DNA of 64,000 nt, from positions 248,001 through 312,000 of the forward strand of contig JAKATG010000001.1 of the NCBI GenBank assembly GCA_021828105.1. Reading direction: 5' to 3'. The notes under the pieces were generated by a model. It had not been told where the DNA came from. It ran no database searches and worked only from the letters and a program-made list of their open reading frames with translations. Made by a program: the position numbers and the translations under genes. Positions 49,130 through 58,136 of this stretch are shown here, piece after piece. This DNA comes from Taklimakanibacter sp021828105. Its GTDB lineage: Bacteria; Pseudomonadota; Alphaproteobacteria; Rhizobiales; Aestuariivirgaceae. Every line of letters begins with the position of its first letter. Within the stretch, counting starts at the first letter, position 1.

Positions 49130-52100
49130 TCAGGCACCCATCGTGTCGGCCATGGCACTTGCCGCGGCGGGCGAATAGTTCCTGTCGAAGATGGCCCGTC
49201 CGGCACTTTCGCCGAGCGATCTGTAGCTTTCCCACTGGTCGTCGTCGAAGAACTGATCGAATGTCGATTGATTAGGAAAACTGGGGTGTGAGAGGGCGTA
49301 GTTGCGAACATCCACCGCGATCCTTGGGACGAGGCTGGCCTTGATAAAGAGAAGCCAACTGACCTTCTCCGGCTGATCGGCGTAGGAAATGCGCGCCAGG
49401 GCGGCAAAGGTCTGACTGTCGCGCTTGATCTGCTGCAGGCCGCCAATCGTCTCGGGGTTGCTGATCAGATCCTTGATCCAATCCGGTATGGCGTCCGGCG
49501 CAGCGGCGTCCAGAGCGGCCCATCTTCCCGCCTCTTGTATTTTCGTGCTCGGATCGAGCCAGAGGAGGTCGGCATTGAAGTCGAGACGCACCTGGCGCAT
49601 CAGGATGGCGAGGTCGTCCAACGCATAGCGCTCGTCGCGAGACGCATCGACGGCGATCATGAACGGCAGGCGGCGCCGGATAAGCTCGTAAACGCCGGAA
49701 TTCTCGAAATGTCCGCCGTCGCTCAAATACCAGTGTTTCGCCGAAGGTCCTTCAAAGGAGTCGCGCCATTCGTTGAGAAGCCTCGACTGGACCGCAAAGA
49801 GAGCGGAAGGAAACGACTTTATGCGCCGCCAGATATGGGGCGGGTAGCGGCCGGGCCGCTTGCCCGGAGGTATGCCGCTGTCCCACCAATAACCCAGGCG
49901 AACATTGAGCAGGCCCAGCAAGAGCGACAGCGGCAGGCTGCTGACGCGTCCGGCACCGGTGGTGAAGGCCGCCGCGGATATGGCCAGCCAGCGTCCCAGG
50001 CTCAATTGCTCGACAGTCGCCTTGTCGCCGTCGGAGCGGGCGAGGACATGGAACATGTGGGGATCGGGCGCCGCCGGCAGCGCCCGGACGTCGATCACAT
50101 TGTCTTGCTGATCGGCAACGGGCGGCTGCCAGAGCGCGTGGTACTGACGACCGACGCTCACGCCCTCAGGCCCGACACACATCGGCAAGCCCTTGTTCTG
50201 CCGAAGCTGGCGTCCGGAGACATGATCGACGGTCTGGTTGATGCAGACATTGATCAGATGCAGCGGTCCGCCATTTTCCTCGGGGTGGTATTTGCCGAAC
50301 ACCACATCGTCGTCCTGGCTCGAAACATGGACCGGCACCGGCGGCGTGGTCCCCGTCGGGTGCACGCGCAGATCATTGGAGGCGCCCAGGAAGGTGCGCA
50401 CCAGCTTTTGCGTGAGATGCTGTTGCAACGAAGACAGATTGAGGAAGTTCAGGGCCCGGCCAAGCGCCAGCGAGGTGGCAAGCGCCGCCACGACGACCCA
50501 GATGCCGACCTGGCGGTCGGTGAATACGGCATGCGCGACCACATCGACGGCGAAGAACAGGAGAGTGGCAAGCGTGAAGGCAAGCACGTTGACGGTGATC
50601 TTGCTTGCCAGCCGTCCGGTCGTCGGATTGACGAGGTCAGGGATCATGGTGATGGCGAGCTTGCGGACAAAGGGCAGGAACGGCGCGCCCACCAGGGCGG
50701 CTGCTCCCATGGCGGGCCCGACCGACAGGATCGACGCCTTGCGTGCGAGCGAATCGACGATGACGAAAGCCACCATGCCTGCGAATATCAGCAGGAACGT
50801 GCCGAGCGTGCGGGTCAGGCGGTTGCGGTGGAGGGTTGCCGAAGCGAGATCGGGATCGCCGGGTGGGTCGCCCCAGCGAACGACGTCCTGCCAGAGCCAG
50901 CCTACCAACAGCACGGCTATCGCCAGCAGCCCCAGAATTTCGACCCGGGCAATGCCGATGGCGGCCACCGCGCAGGCGAGAAGCACGAACCACACCAGCA
51001 CCGCAAAAGCGGAATAGGGTCGCTGCGCGCGAGGTCTGGGCGTCAGCCAATAGGCGACGGCAAGCGGCAGCACGGCCAATACGAGCACGAGCGCCGCCAC
51101 CCACCACCATGGCGAGACGGTAAACCCGCCGATCGTCCAATCGGCGGGACCTGAGGTGAATATCCAATCGGATAGAAATCTGAGGCCGCCCAACAGGCCG
51201 AGGAGGAGCGTGCCGATACAGAAGTAGACGGCGACGAAATTCCGGGCGAGCACCGCGAGATTCGCTTCGAGATCGGATCGTCCGGCCCCGCCGAGATAGT
51301 TCGCATTCCGCCGCAGCCACCAGATCTCGGCCGAACGCGGGTTGGCGAGGATCGCCTCGATGCGCCCGACCTTGTCGAAGACCAGCGGGGCAATCTGGGT
51401 ATAGAGACGGCCGAGAAATCCACCGGCATAGCCGCCGCCCGAGACGGTCGAGAGAAAATCCACCCGGCGGAGGATTTTTGTCGCGGCAAGCGCTTGCAGC
51501 ATGCCGAGACAGTAGGTGGCGCTGCGGATGCCACCGCCGGAGAGCGCCAGACCGACGCTGTCCTCCGGCAAGCTCGTTGGCTGATAGCGGTCGGAAACCA
51601 GGTTTTCCGCGAGCATGGCACGCCGCTGCTGAACTGCGGTCGCCTCGCGCTGCTCGAGCTCGCTCGGATAGATGGCGGAGTCGGCAATGATCGTATCCGC
51701 CGCCTTCTCGGCGATCATGAACACCGGCGTCACGATGAAATAGCCGGGTATTCTCGGGAAGACCGAGGCGTCGACGACGCGCAGGTTGTTGACGCCGTGG
51801 ACCCGGAAGCGGCTGTCCAGCACGGCACCTCTGTCGTTCAAGAGCGCCGCATCGGCTTGCCAGGGATCGGGCCCGATCCGGCATGTGCCGCAGGCATGAT
51901 GGCCCCATGCCTCGTCCTGCACCCACTTCTCGAGATCCGCCGAACCATCCGCGAGTTTAGGACCCGGCTGTACTTCCGCCTTCATCGCCTTGATCTTGGC
52001 GTTGATTGCACGCATCCGTCCGATCGCGTCGCACAGGGCCTGGGTATCGGCCTCCTGGCGCGCTGAATCCTTGCTGAAGGAGTTGAAGTTGATCTCAGGC

Positions 52101-53773
52101 GTGTCGAAAGGATCGCCGGTGCGCAGGCTTACGCTGCCGCGATTGTTGTCGGTGTAGGCCTTGAGGATGACCCAGGTCCACAGATTGCGCTGCTCGGTAT
52201 CGGCGCCCATCGTTCGCCTGAGCAACTCTTTCGACCAGTTCCAATAATAGCCGCGAAAGGCGGCAGGGACGCCGAACACGAAGAGGTCCGGCTTGCTCTT
52301 GCTGCTGGCGAAGGGTGACGCCAGCATCATCGCCAAGGCCCCGCCATTCGTGGCATAAAGCCCGGTCTTGTCCGCGAGCCACTGCTTGCGGACCGGATCC
52401 GCGGCATCACCGGGCGTGAAGCTCGCGTCCTTCAGGGTGACGAACTCCGTCTTCATCTCGGAGACCACGCTGACCTCATAGCGGTCCTGAAGATTGGCGC
52501 CCACACCCGGCAGGTCGACCAGCGGTGCAATGCCGAGTTCTCGCAGCTTTCGGGCATCGCCAATGCCGCTCAGCATCAGCAGCTGAGGAGTGTTGAACGA
52601 TCCGCCGGAAACGATGACCTCGCGGCGGGCAAAATATTGCACCATTCGCGGCGGGCCGGCCTGCTTGGACTTCGGGCTCGCGCGGTACAGGAAGGGCTCA
52701 TGCGCGACTTCCACGCCGACCGCCCGCGGCACCGAATCCTTCCTGTCCTTTTCGAAGAGAATGCGAGTGGCATGGGCGCCCGTCACGATCACCAGACGGC
52801 CGGGATGCTCCGCGGCGACCTTGAGCAGCCATTCGCGCAAGCCGGAGCGCTGCTTGCCGCTGGTTCCGATCGAGATCAGCGAGAGGTGGGGGCGGGGATC
52901 CGCCTCGCCATCGGTTTGCGCTCCCGTCCTGCTGGTGCGCACATTCGGATCGAGAAATTGTATGATCTGGAGGCGGGCGACGGCCCGTTTCAGAAGCGAT
53001 CGCTCGCCCTTGCCGGCGAGCGCCGACCAGATGATATCGCGCAACAGGCCGAGGAAGGTGCGGTCCCCACGCGCGATCCCCGCGATCACCAGGGGATCGA
53101 TGAAGCTCGTCGGCTGCCACCCCTTGAAGCCATGACCGTTCGGATCGAGCTCGATCCTCGGATTGATGTAGGCGGCGACGGCTTGCACCAGGCGCAGGAT
53201 GCCGCCGAGGATGCGGCCGAGAAAGCCCTTGTAGACGGCATAATAGAGACAATTCTCCAGCTTCGGAAAATAGCCTTGCATATTCTCCGAGCGCCACGAT
53301 TCGTCACCGGTCAGCTGGGCGATCTCGTCCCAATCGGAATCATTGGGTCGTATCATGATCATCGCATGGTGCGATGTGCATCCGCCAAGGGCGGCGGCGC
53401 GCGGATAGAAGATGCCGCCCTTTCCCTCGCCGCCATTGGCCGAAGGATCCCTTGCCGCCTGATACTTGCTGTCCCGCTCCTGGCGCTGATCGTCGTCATA
53501 GTGCCGGACGGAGAATTCCCAGCTGGTTGCCGGATCCTCGGTGGCGGCGCCATTATAGGCGGGCACCTGGTAGACCTCGGGCACATCGCTCTTTTCCGGA
53601 TCGAGACCGGCCTCGATGACGAGAACGCGCCGGCCGCTCAAGGCGAGGCGCGCCGCCAACGGCCCGCCGCCGGCTCCTGAGCCCACCACAATGTAATCGA
53701 ATGGCGTCGTGCCGGGAGAAGTAGCCGGGTCGGCGGCCGGATTCGGTTCAACCTGCTGAGAGTCCAATGCCAT
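49130..53773 (-). CDS. GMC oxidoreductase fused to a membrane patatin-like phospholipase
   Basis: A 1547-residue two-enzyme fusion. Residues about 25-690 are a complete GMC FAD oxidoreductase: dinucleotide motif YIVVGSGAGGGPLAARLAL, LGGCTSHHAMI, the middle GGSFNTPQLLMLSGIG and the C-terminal active site WGHHACGTCRIG (about 622) plus PGYFIVTPVFM. A linker leads into a patatin domain: oxyanion loop LSGGGIRSA (about 744-752), nucleophile LSTVSGGGYAGG (about 775-786), catalytic aspartate in LSDGGHFENSG (about 1350). Between nucleophile and aspartate lies an insert of about 570 residues with 6-8 membrane helices (about 845-1080). Neither domain has a signal peptide. It follows a large diheme cytochrome gene by 29 bases. 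Function is not established. Confidence 0.85.
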   Translation of the reverse strand: MALDSQQVEPNPAADPATSPGTTPFDYIVVGSGAGGGPLAARLALSGRRVLVIEAGLDPEKSDVPEVYQVPAYNGAATEDPATSWEFSVRHYDDDQRQERDSKYQAARDPSANGGEGKGGIFYPRAAALGGCTSHHAMIMIRPNDSDWDEIAQLTGDESWRSENMQGYFPKLENCLYYAVYKGFLGRILGGILRLVQAVAAYINPRIELDPNGHGFKGWQPTSFIDPLVIAGIARGDRTFLGLLRDIIWSALAGKGERSLLKRAVARLQIIQFLDPNVRTSRTGAQTDGEADPRPHLSLISIGTSGKQRSGLREWLLKVAAEHPGRLVIVTGAHATRILFEKDRKDSVPRAVGVEVAHEPFLYRASPKSKQAGPPRMVQYFARREVIVSGGSFNTPQLLMLSGIGDARKLRELGIAPLVDLPGVGANLQDRYEVSVVSEMKTEFVTLKDASFTPGDAADPVRKQWLADKTGLYATNGGALAMMLASPFASSKSKPDLFVFGVPAAFRGYYWNWSKELLRRTMGADTEQRNLWTWVILKAYTDNNRGSVSLRTGDPFDTPEINFNSFSKDSARQEADTQALCDAIGRMRAINAKIKAMKAEVQPGPKLADGSADLEKWVQDEAWGHHACGTCRIGPDPWQADAALLNDRGAVLDSRFRVHGVNNLRVVDASVFPRIPGYFIVTPVFMIAEKAADTIIADSAIYPSELEQREATAVQQRRAMLAENLVSDRYQPTSLPEDSVGLALSGGGIRSATYCLGMLQALAATKILRRVDFLSTVSGGGYAGGFLGRLYTQIAPLVFDKVGRIEAILANPRSAEIWWLRRNANYLGGAGRSDLEANLAVLARNFVAVYFCIGTLLLGLLGGLRFLSDWIFTSGPADWTIGGFTVSPWWWVAALVLVLAVLPLAVAYWLTPRPRAQRPYSAFAVLVWFVLLACAVAAIGIARVEILGLLAIAVLLVGWLWQDVVRWGDPPGDPDLASATLHRNRLTRTLGTFLLIFAGMVAFVIVDSLARKASILSVGPAMGAAALVGAPFLPFVRKLAITMIPDLVNPTTGRLASKITVNVLAFTLATLLFFAVDVVAHAVFTDRQVGIWVVVAALATSLALGRALNFLNLSSLQQHLTQKLVRTFLGASNDLRVHPTGTTPPVPVHVSSQDDDVVFGKYHPEENGGPLHLINVCINQTVDHVSGRQLRQNKGLPMCVGPEGVSVGRQYHALWQPPVADQQDNVIDVRALPAAPDPHMFHVLARSDGDKATVEQLSLGRWLAISAAAFTTGAGRVSSLPLSLLLGLLNVRLGYWWDSGIPPGKRPGRYPPHIWRRIKSFPSALFAVQSRLLNEWRDSFEGPSAKHWYLSDGGHFENSGVYELIRRRLPFMIAVDASRDERYALDDLAILMRQVRLDFNADLLWLDPSTKIQEAGRWAALDAAAPDAIPDWIKDLISNPETIGGLQQIKRDSQTFAALARISYADQPEKVSWLLFIKASLVPRIAVDVRNYALSHPSFPNQSTFDQFFDDDQWESYRSLGESAGRAIFDRNYSPAAASAMADTMGA

Positions 53774-53802
53774 CGCCCAGGTTCATCTCCAGCGTTGAGG
53801 GA

Positions 53803-56800
53803 TCAAAGGGTTTTCAGGAATGCCTTGAGCTGCTTCTTTTCTTCATCCGTCAGCGCTTCGGCAAACCAATGACCGCGATCCAATACGAAGTCGGGACATT
53901 TGCTCGCCCTGAGCAGGGGGACGGCGGCTTCCGTTTCGAAGGCCTTGAGTGCTTCCCCGTCCGAAAGCTGCTCCTTGCGAATGCGCAGGATGCCGCGGGT
54001 CACGCCGAAGGCGGCCTCGAGCAGATCGCCGCGCGCCGCTTCCGGATTGAGATTCATGAGCAGATTGACCGGCGTGCCCTTGGGCAGCGGCCCGATATTG
54101 AGGTCGCCGAGCCTCCCGTTCACGAAGGCGTTGGCCTGCATGCCGGCGAAAGCGGCGAGGCCTGCCAGCACGACAAACAGCACAGGAGCGGTCCAGCGCC
54201 TCTGCGGCAGCAGCCAAAGCAACAGCGCCGCCACCGCCGCGATCCCCGGCACCAGCCAGAGCCAGGGATAGACCGAATCGACGCGGCTATAGCGCAAGAG
54301 GACCGCAATGAGGACGGCGATGAGGGCTAAGGCGAAGCCGGCATGGCGCTGACGGGCGACGAGGGCAAGAACAAGTGCCGCGAGGCCCAATCCGATCCAA
54401 AGATAGGTGGTGAGGACGTTTGTCAGGAACGGGCCGAGCATGCTTTCGGCGAGCGGGCGGATGAAGTTGGCGGGAAAATCGAACCCGGTCGCCTCGGTCG
54501 TGCGGTAGATGAAGCCTTGGTCGCCTCCGGCCAGGTCCTTGTGGTCCCAGCGCAGATCGCCGGGCCGATCGTTGGCGCTCGGGATGCGCCTGGCTTTCCA
54601 CAGGATCTTGTCGATGCCGTCCTCGAAGGCCCGCAAGCGGCCGGCGATCGAAGGATCATGCGTATACTCGCCGAGCGCGTTGTTGTGGAGGAAAGGCGCC
54701 GTCGCCCACAGGCTGATGAGCGATGCCGGACGATAATAGCCAGGTCCCCCCGCGGGTGGATAATAGACATCGTTATTGCCCCAGGCATCGACAGGCTTGC
54801 CGGAATAGGGGTTGAAGAAACGCACCGGTCCCACCGCCGGCAGGTTCTTGTAGGTTTCGGACGAGAAATTGTCCCACATCTGCCCGCGCATGGCGTTGGT
54901 GGCGACGGCGCGCGCGGAGTTGGTCCCGACCAGGGTTACCGGCACCCGAATGTCGGTGGAGAGGAAGTTATCCTTGATGAAAGGGTCGGGAACGCTCGCT
55001 GCGCCGGCGAGGGCGGCGATCTGTTTCACATAGCCGCCATAGGCGGTACTCTTGGTGAACTCCGTCCAGTCGGCGTAATCCATGGGCAAGGTCAGGCTCG
55101 CCTGTCCCGTCGCGGCTGAAGCGTGCTGGCGCCAATCGCGCGAGAAGCGGAGCTCGAATCCGGACGGCTGCTTGCTCGAATGACAGACGGCGCAATTCTG
55201 GACGAAGACAGCCCGCCCTTTGCTCGACAGATCGCGCTCGGCATCGATCATGGGCCTGCCGATCACGGTGTCGGCAAGATACATGGGCGAAGCCACGTTG
55301 CCCCCGGTATTCTTGTCCTTATGGGTGAAGAATGCGGCGAGATACGGAATGCGATAGCGCTCCGCCGTCCGCCAGTAGACGGAGTTCTTGAGCAGCGTCG
55401 AGACCGTGAACGGCCGTTGCGGCTTGAAGCCGATCACCGTGTTGTGGAGGCGCTTCCATTCCTCGGAATAGGTGCCGATATTGACATAGACGCGCGACAG
55501 CGCCCCGAAGACGCCGATGCTGTCGGAGCCGTCGACGAGGACGCGCGGCGTATGCCGCGGATTTGCCTTGGGCTGCGGATCCTCGACATGCGGCACCATG
55601 AGGTTGGATGCGCTCTGCTCTTCGGGCGGATTCGCCAGCGCCCGATCCAGGCGCGCCGGCACATCGAAGATCGCCGTGATGGTGTTGGAGTTGTTGATGT
55701 GGTCGGTGCTGACGAGCGATGTGTCGATGGTCCCCGGTTGCTGGCTGGCCAGGAACTGATACAGAAAACTGTGCGGCTTTTTCAAATTCGTGAAGGTCTT
55801 GACCGGCGTCCAATATTGATCGCCGATGACGCTCGACAGGTCGGACCATTCCGGGGCCTCGACATTGGCCGGAGGGCTGAGAGGATGCGGCCCGACATGG
55901 CAGAAGCCGCATGACATGCTGACCCGGAACGGGCGCACGAGCTTGGGATCGGCATTGATCGAGGATTCGGTGTAATAGGCATCTCCCGCCGCCTGCTCGA
56001 CGCGCTGGTTCCAATAGTCGCGCGCGTCCCGGGCAGCGGGCGTGTTTCCGAAGAAATCCGGATTGGGGAACAGCCGCAATCCGACGATGCCCGAAGGATA
56101 GCCGTAGATCGTGGTGTCGAGGCCGTCATCGGCGAGCTGCGCCAGGACCTGCTTGTATTTTTCGGGCTCGCCTGGCGTGAACAGCTCGCGGCCGGCGTGA
56201 TTTGGCGGCAGCGCCGGGCGGACGACCGGCTCGGTCTTGCCGGCGTCGATATCATTGTCAGCCTGCTGCAGCCGGATCTTGTCGCCGTCGGCCTGGTCGA
56301 GATAGAGGCCTAGCACCTTCTTGTCGGTCCGCGCTTTCATTCCCGGCTGGTTGATGAGGCCTGAGTCCTTGAAGCGGCTGCCGCGCTGGCGCGAATCCAT
56401 GAGAATGAGGAAATCGGCGAGGCCATAGCCATGCTGCTGCACCCACCCCCAGAAGACCTCATTGCCTTCGCCCCACAGGAGCCAGGTGTTCTTGCCGCGA
56501 ATGGCATTGCGCGCTTCAGGTGAGACCTTGTTGTCCGCGTCACGATAGTTGAACGGCCTCAATCCGCCGGGCGTGCCGTCGGACACCCGGTCGACCTGGC
56601 TGAAGAGATCGCGCTGCTCGGACGGAAAACACTGCTCGTTGCGTTTGCTGATGGGTGTTCCGGCCTCGGTCATGCCGCCTTGCGCTTCATCCGGCGGCGC
56701 GGACACGTCGAGCTGATCGGGGGCGCTGTCCCAGCCCGGCTGCGTGGCCGGCGGCAGCGATGCGGCGGGATAGGCGTTTTCCTCCGCCGCTGCCACAGAA

Positions 56801-56901
56801 GACGCAGCGAGGATGCCCGCCAATGCCAGGGTCATGATGGATGCTCGCAAGGCGATGGTCGAAAGAGCGCGCAGACTTCTCGACATGATCAGGTGAGGCA
56901 C
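53803..56901 (-). CDS. Very large membrane-anchored diheme cytochrome c
   Basis: A 1032-residue exported protein. Signal peptide ALRASIMTLALAGILAASSVAAA, then about 790 residues of periplasmic sequence with two haem motifs, MSCGFCHVGP (about 330) and NCAVCHSSKQ (about 570), then four membrane helices (about 825-930: for example WIGLGLAALVLALVARQ and WLWLVPGIAAVAALLLWLLP) and a soluble tail. Relatives include large diheme peroxidase or RoxA-like proteins, but size and C-terminal membrane domain are unusual. GTG 56901 is chosen because ggagg lies seven bases upstream; ATG 56886 is the alternative. It precedes the GMC-patatin gene and is its probable electron-transfer partner. Confidence 0.83.
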   Translation of the reverse strand: MPHLIMSRSLRALSTIALRASIMTLALAGILAASSVAAAEENAYPAASLPPATQPGWDSAPDQLDVSAPPDEAQGGMTEAGTPISKRNEQCFPSEQRDLFSQVDRVSDGTPGGLRPFNYRDADNKVSPEARNAIRGKNTWLLWGEGNEVFWGWVQQHGYGLADFLILMDSRQRGSRFKDSGLINQPGMKARTDKKVLGLYLDQADGDKIRLQQADNDIDAGKTEPVVRPALPPNHAGRELFTPGEPEKYKQVLAQLADDGLDTTIYGYPSGIVGLRLFPNPDFFGNTPAARDARDYWNQRVEQAAGDAYYTESSINADPKLVRPFRVSMSCGFCHVGPHPLSPPANVEAPEWSDLSSVIGDQYWTPVKTFTNLKKPHSFLYQFLASQQPGTIDTSLVSTDHINNSNTITAIFDVPARLDRALANPPEEQSASNLMVPHVEDPQPKANPRHTPRVLVDGSDSIGVFGALSRVYVNIGTYSEEWKRLHNTVIGFKPQRPFTVSTLLKNSVYWRTAERYRIPYLAAFFTHKDKNTGGNVASPMYLADTVIGRPMIDAERDLSSKGRAVFVQNCAVCHSSKQPSGFELRFSRDWRQHASAATGQASLTLPMDYADWTEFTKSTAYGGYVKQIAALAGAASVPDPFIKDNFLSTDIRVPVTLVGTNSARAVATNAMRGQMWDNFSSETYKNLPAVGPVRFFNPYSGKPVDAWGNNDVYYPPAGGPGYYRPASLISLWATAPFLHNNALGEYTHDPSIAGRLRAFEDGIDKILWKARRIPSANDRPGDLRWDHKDLAGGDQGFIYRTTEATGFDFPANFIRPLAESMLGPFLTNVLTTYLWIGLGLAALVLALVARQRHAGFALALIAVLIAVLLRYSRVDSVYPWLWLVPGIAAVAALLLWLLPQRRWTAPVLFVVLAGLAAFAGMQANAFVNGRLGDLNIGPLPKGTPVNLLMNLNPEAARGDLLEAAFGVTRGILRIRKEQLSDGEALKAFETEAAVPLLRASKCPDFVLDRGHWFAEALTDEEKKQLKAFLKTL

Positions 56902-57267
56902 CGCGAATCCTCCCGAAGAAAGAATATCGTTGGCACATATCGCCATCAGGTAATGTGAGATTCGTCACAACGCCGATGGCACGACAGACCACATCACGCC
57001 CGGCCAGGCTGGCGCCGGCACATTCTCATGACAAAACAGAATTATGCCCGAACTTGCGGTGTTACACATCCCTTAAAAAGGGACGCCGCGCGTCGCCGCG
57101 CGTTTCACTGCGCCACAAGAGCACGATCGTTGCCGTGTTGTCCAAGAGGTGTGCACCCGCGTCTCATGCCGAATGCGAGACGTTGCTACCTGCCAACGCA
57201 ATTGATGAAAAAATGAAGCTTTTTGGAACAGTTTCCAGTCGACACTTGTGTCTCCTGGCGCCGGGCC
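56902..57267. other. Intergenic region upstream of the cytochrome-oxidoreductase operon
   Basis: 366 bases between the operon start and the end of the SDR gene (both on the minus strand). No gene. Only weak palindromes (tcccttaaaaaggga at about 57069-57083 is a perfect 7-bp inverted repeat around one base) were seen, the latter a candidate operator or terminator stem. The operon promoter must lie here. Confidence 0.4.
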
Positions 57268-58026
57268 TCAGTGCAAGAGCACGCCGCCGTCGACGACGAG
57301 ATCGACGCCGGTGATGAAGCCTGCCCCGTCGGAGAGCAGAAAGAGCGCGGCATTGGCCATGTCATCGGCGGTGCCGATGCGCTTCAACGGCACGAAATCG
57401 GCGACCTGGCGGCGGATCTCGTCAGTGTCCCAGCGCGCCTGCAGCGGCGTCAGCGTCGGGCCCGGACAGACGCAGTTGGAGCGGATGCCATCGGCGGCGA
57501 GCTGCATCGCGAGCGAGCGCGACATGGCGGAGACGGCGGCCTTCGATGCCTGATAGGCGTCCTGCGGCTTGAGGTCGCCGCGCATCCATTGGATGGTGGA
57601 GAAATGGACCATGGCGCTGCCCTTGCTCTTGCGCATGAAGGGCGCCGCGGCGCGGCTCGTCAGCACCATGCTCTTGAGATTGATGTCCATCACCTCGTCC
57701 CAGACCTCGAGGTTCATATCGAGCAGCGACTTGTCGCGCCCGAACCACAGGACGCCCGCGACATTGGCGAGATAGTCGAGCCGCCCACTGCGCTCATAGG
57801 CGGCGGCGACCGTCTGCTCGACAAAGGCAGCGTCGCGCAGATCGCCCTGCGCGTAGGCGATGAGCGATCCCGCCGCCTTGAGGCTGTCGGGGCAGGGCTT
57901 CACGTCGATGGCGGTGACCGCCGCCCCGGCTTTGGCCAAAGCGAGCGCGATGGCTTCGCCCATGCCGCCCCCAGCACCCGTCACGATGGCGGCTCGCTTC
58001 GAGAAGTCATAGCTTGGTGCTGGCAT
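57268..58026 (-). CDS. Short-chain dehydrogenase/reductase of the right-hand catabolic cluster
   Basis: A 252-residue classical SDR. Cofactor motif VTGAGGGMGEA (about 15-25), LANVAGV (about 88-94, variant of NNAG), catalytic serine in HFSTIQWMRG and the YQASKAA motif (Y about 155, K 159), and LSDGAGFITGVDLVVDGG. ATG 58026 with a ribosome site (aaggaaa) fixes the start. It is divergent from the aldehyde dehydrogenase gene across 110 bases holding an A/T-rich candidate operator, so it is probably controlled with the rest of the cluster. Confidence 0.92.
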   Translation of the reverse strand: MPAPSYDFSKRAAIVTGAGGGMGEAIALALAKAGAAVTAIDVKPCPDSLKAAGSLIAYAQGDLRDAAFVEQTVAAAYERSGRLDYLANVAGVLWFGRDKSLLDMNLEVWDEVMDINLKSMVLTSRAAAPFMRKSKGSAMVHFSTIQWMRGDLKPQDAYQASKAAVSAMSRSLAMQLAADGIRSNCVCPGPTLTPLQARWDTDEIRRQVADFVPLKRIGTADDMANAALFLLSDGAGFITGVDLVVDGGVLLH

Positions 58027-58067
58027 CAGGGGTTTCCTTCCGGTTTTATGGCGTCGATCGCTTAATA

Positions 58068-58090
58068 CGAAAAAATTTTCCATTTTCGAT
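58068..58090. promoter_or_regulatory. Candidate operator in the SDR/aldehyde dehydrogenase divergent region
   Basis: A/T-rich palindrome CGAAAA (58068-58073) / TTTTCG (58083-58088) containing TTTTCCATTTT (58076-58086). The word TTTTCCA recurs in the operator at 60952 after the XRE-cupin gene. Confidence 0.4.
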
Positions 58091-58136
58091 AATTCATGTA
58101 AGCTGCCGCCGTCAATGGCTTTCGGAAAGGGCAGCA

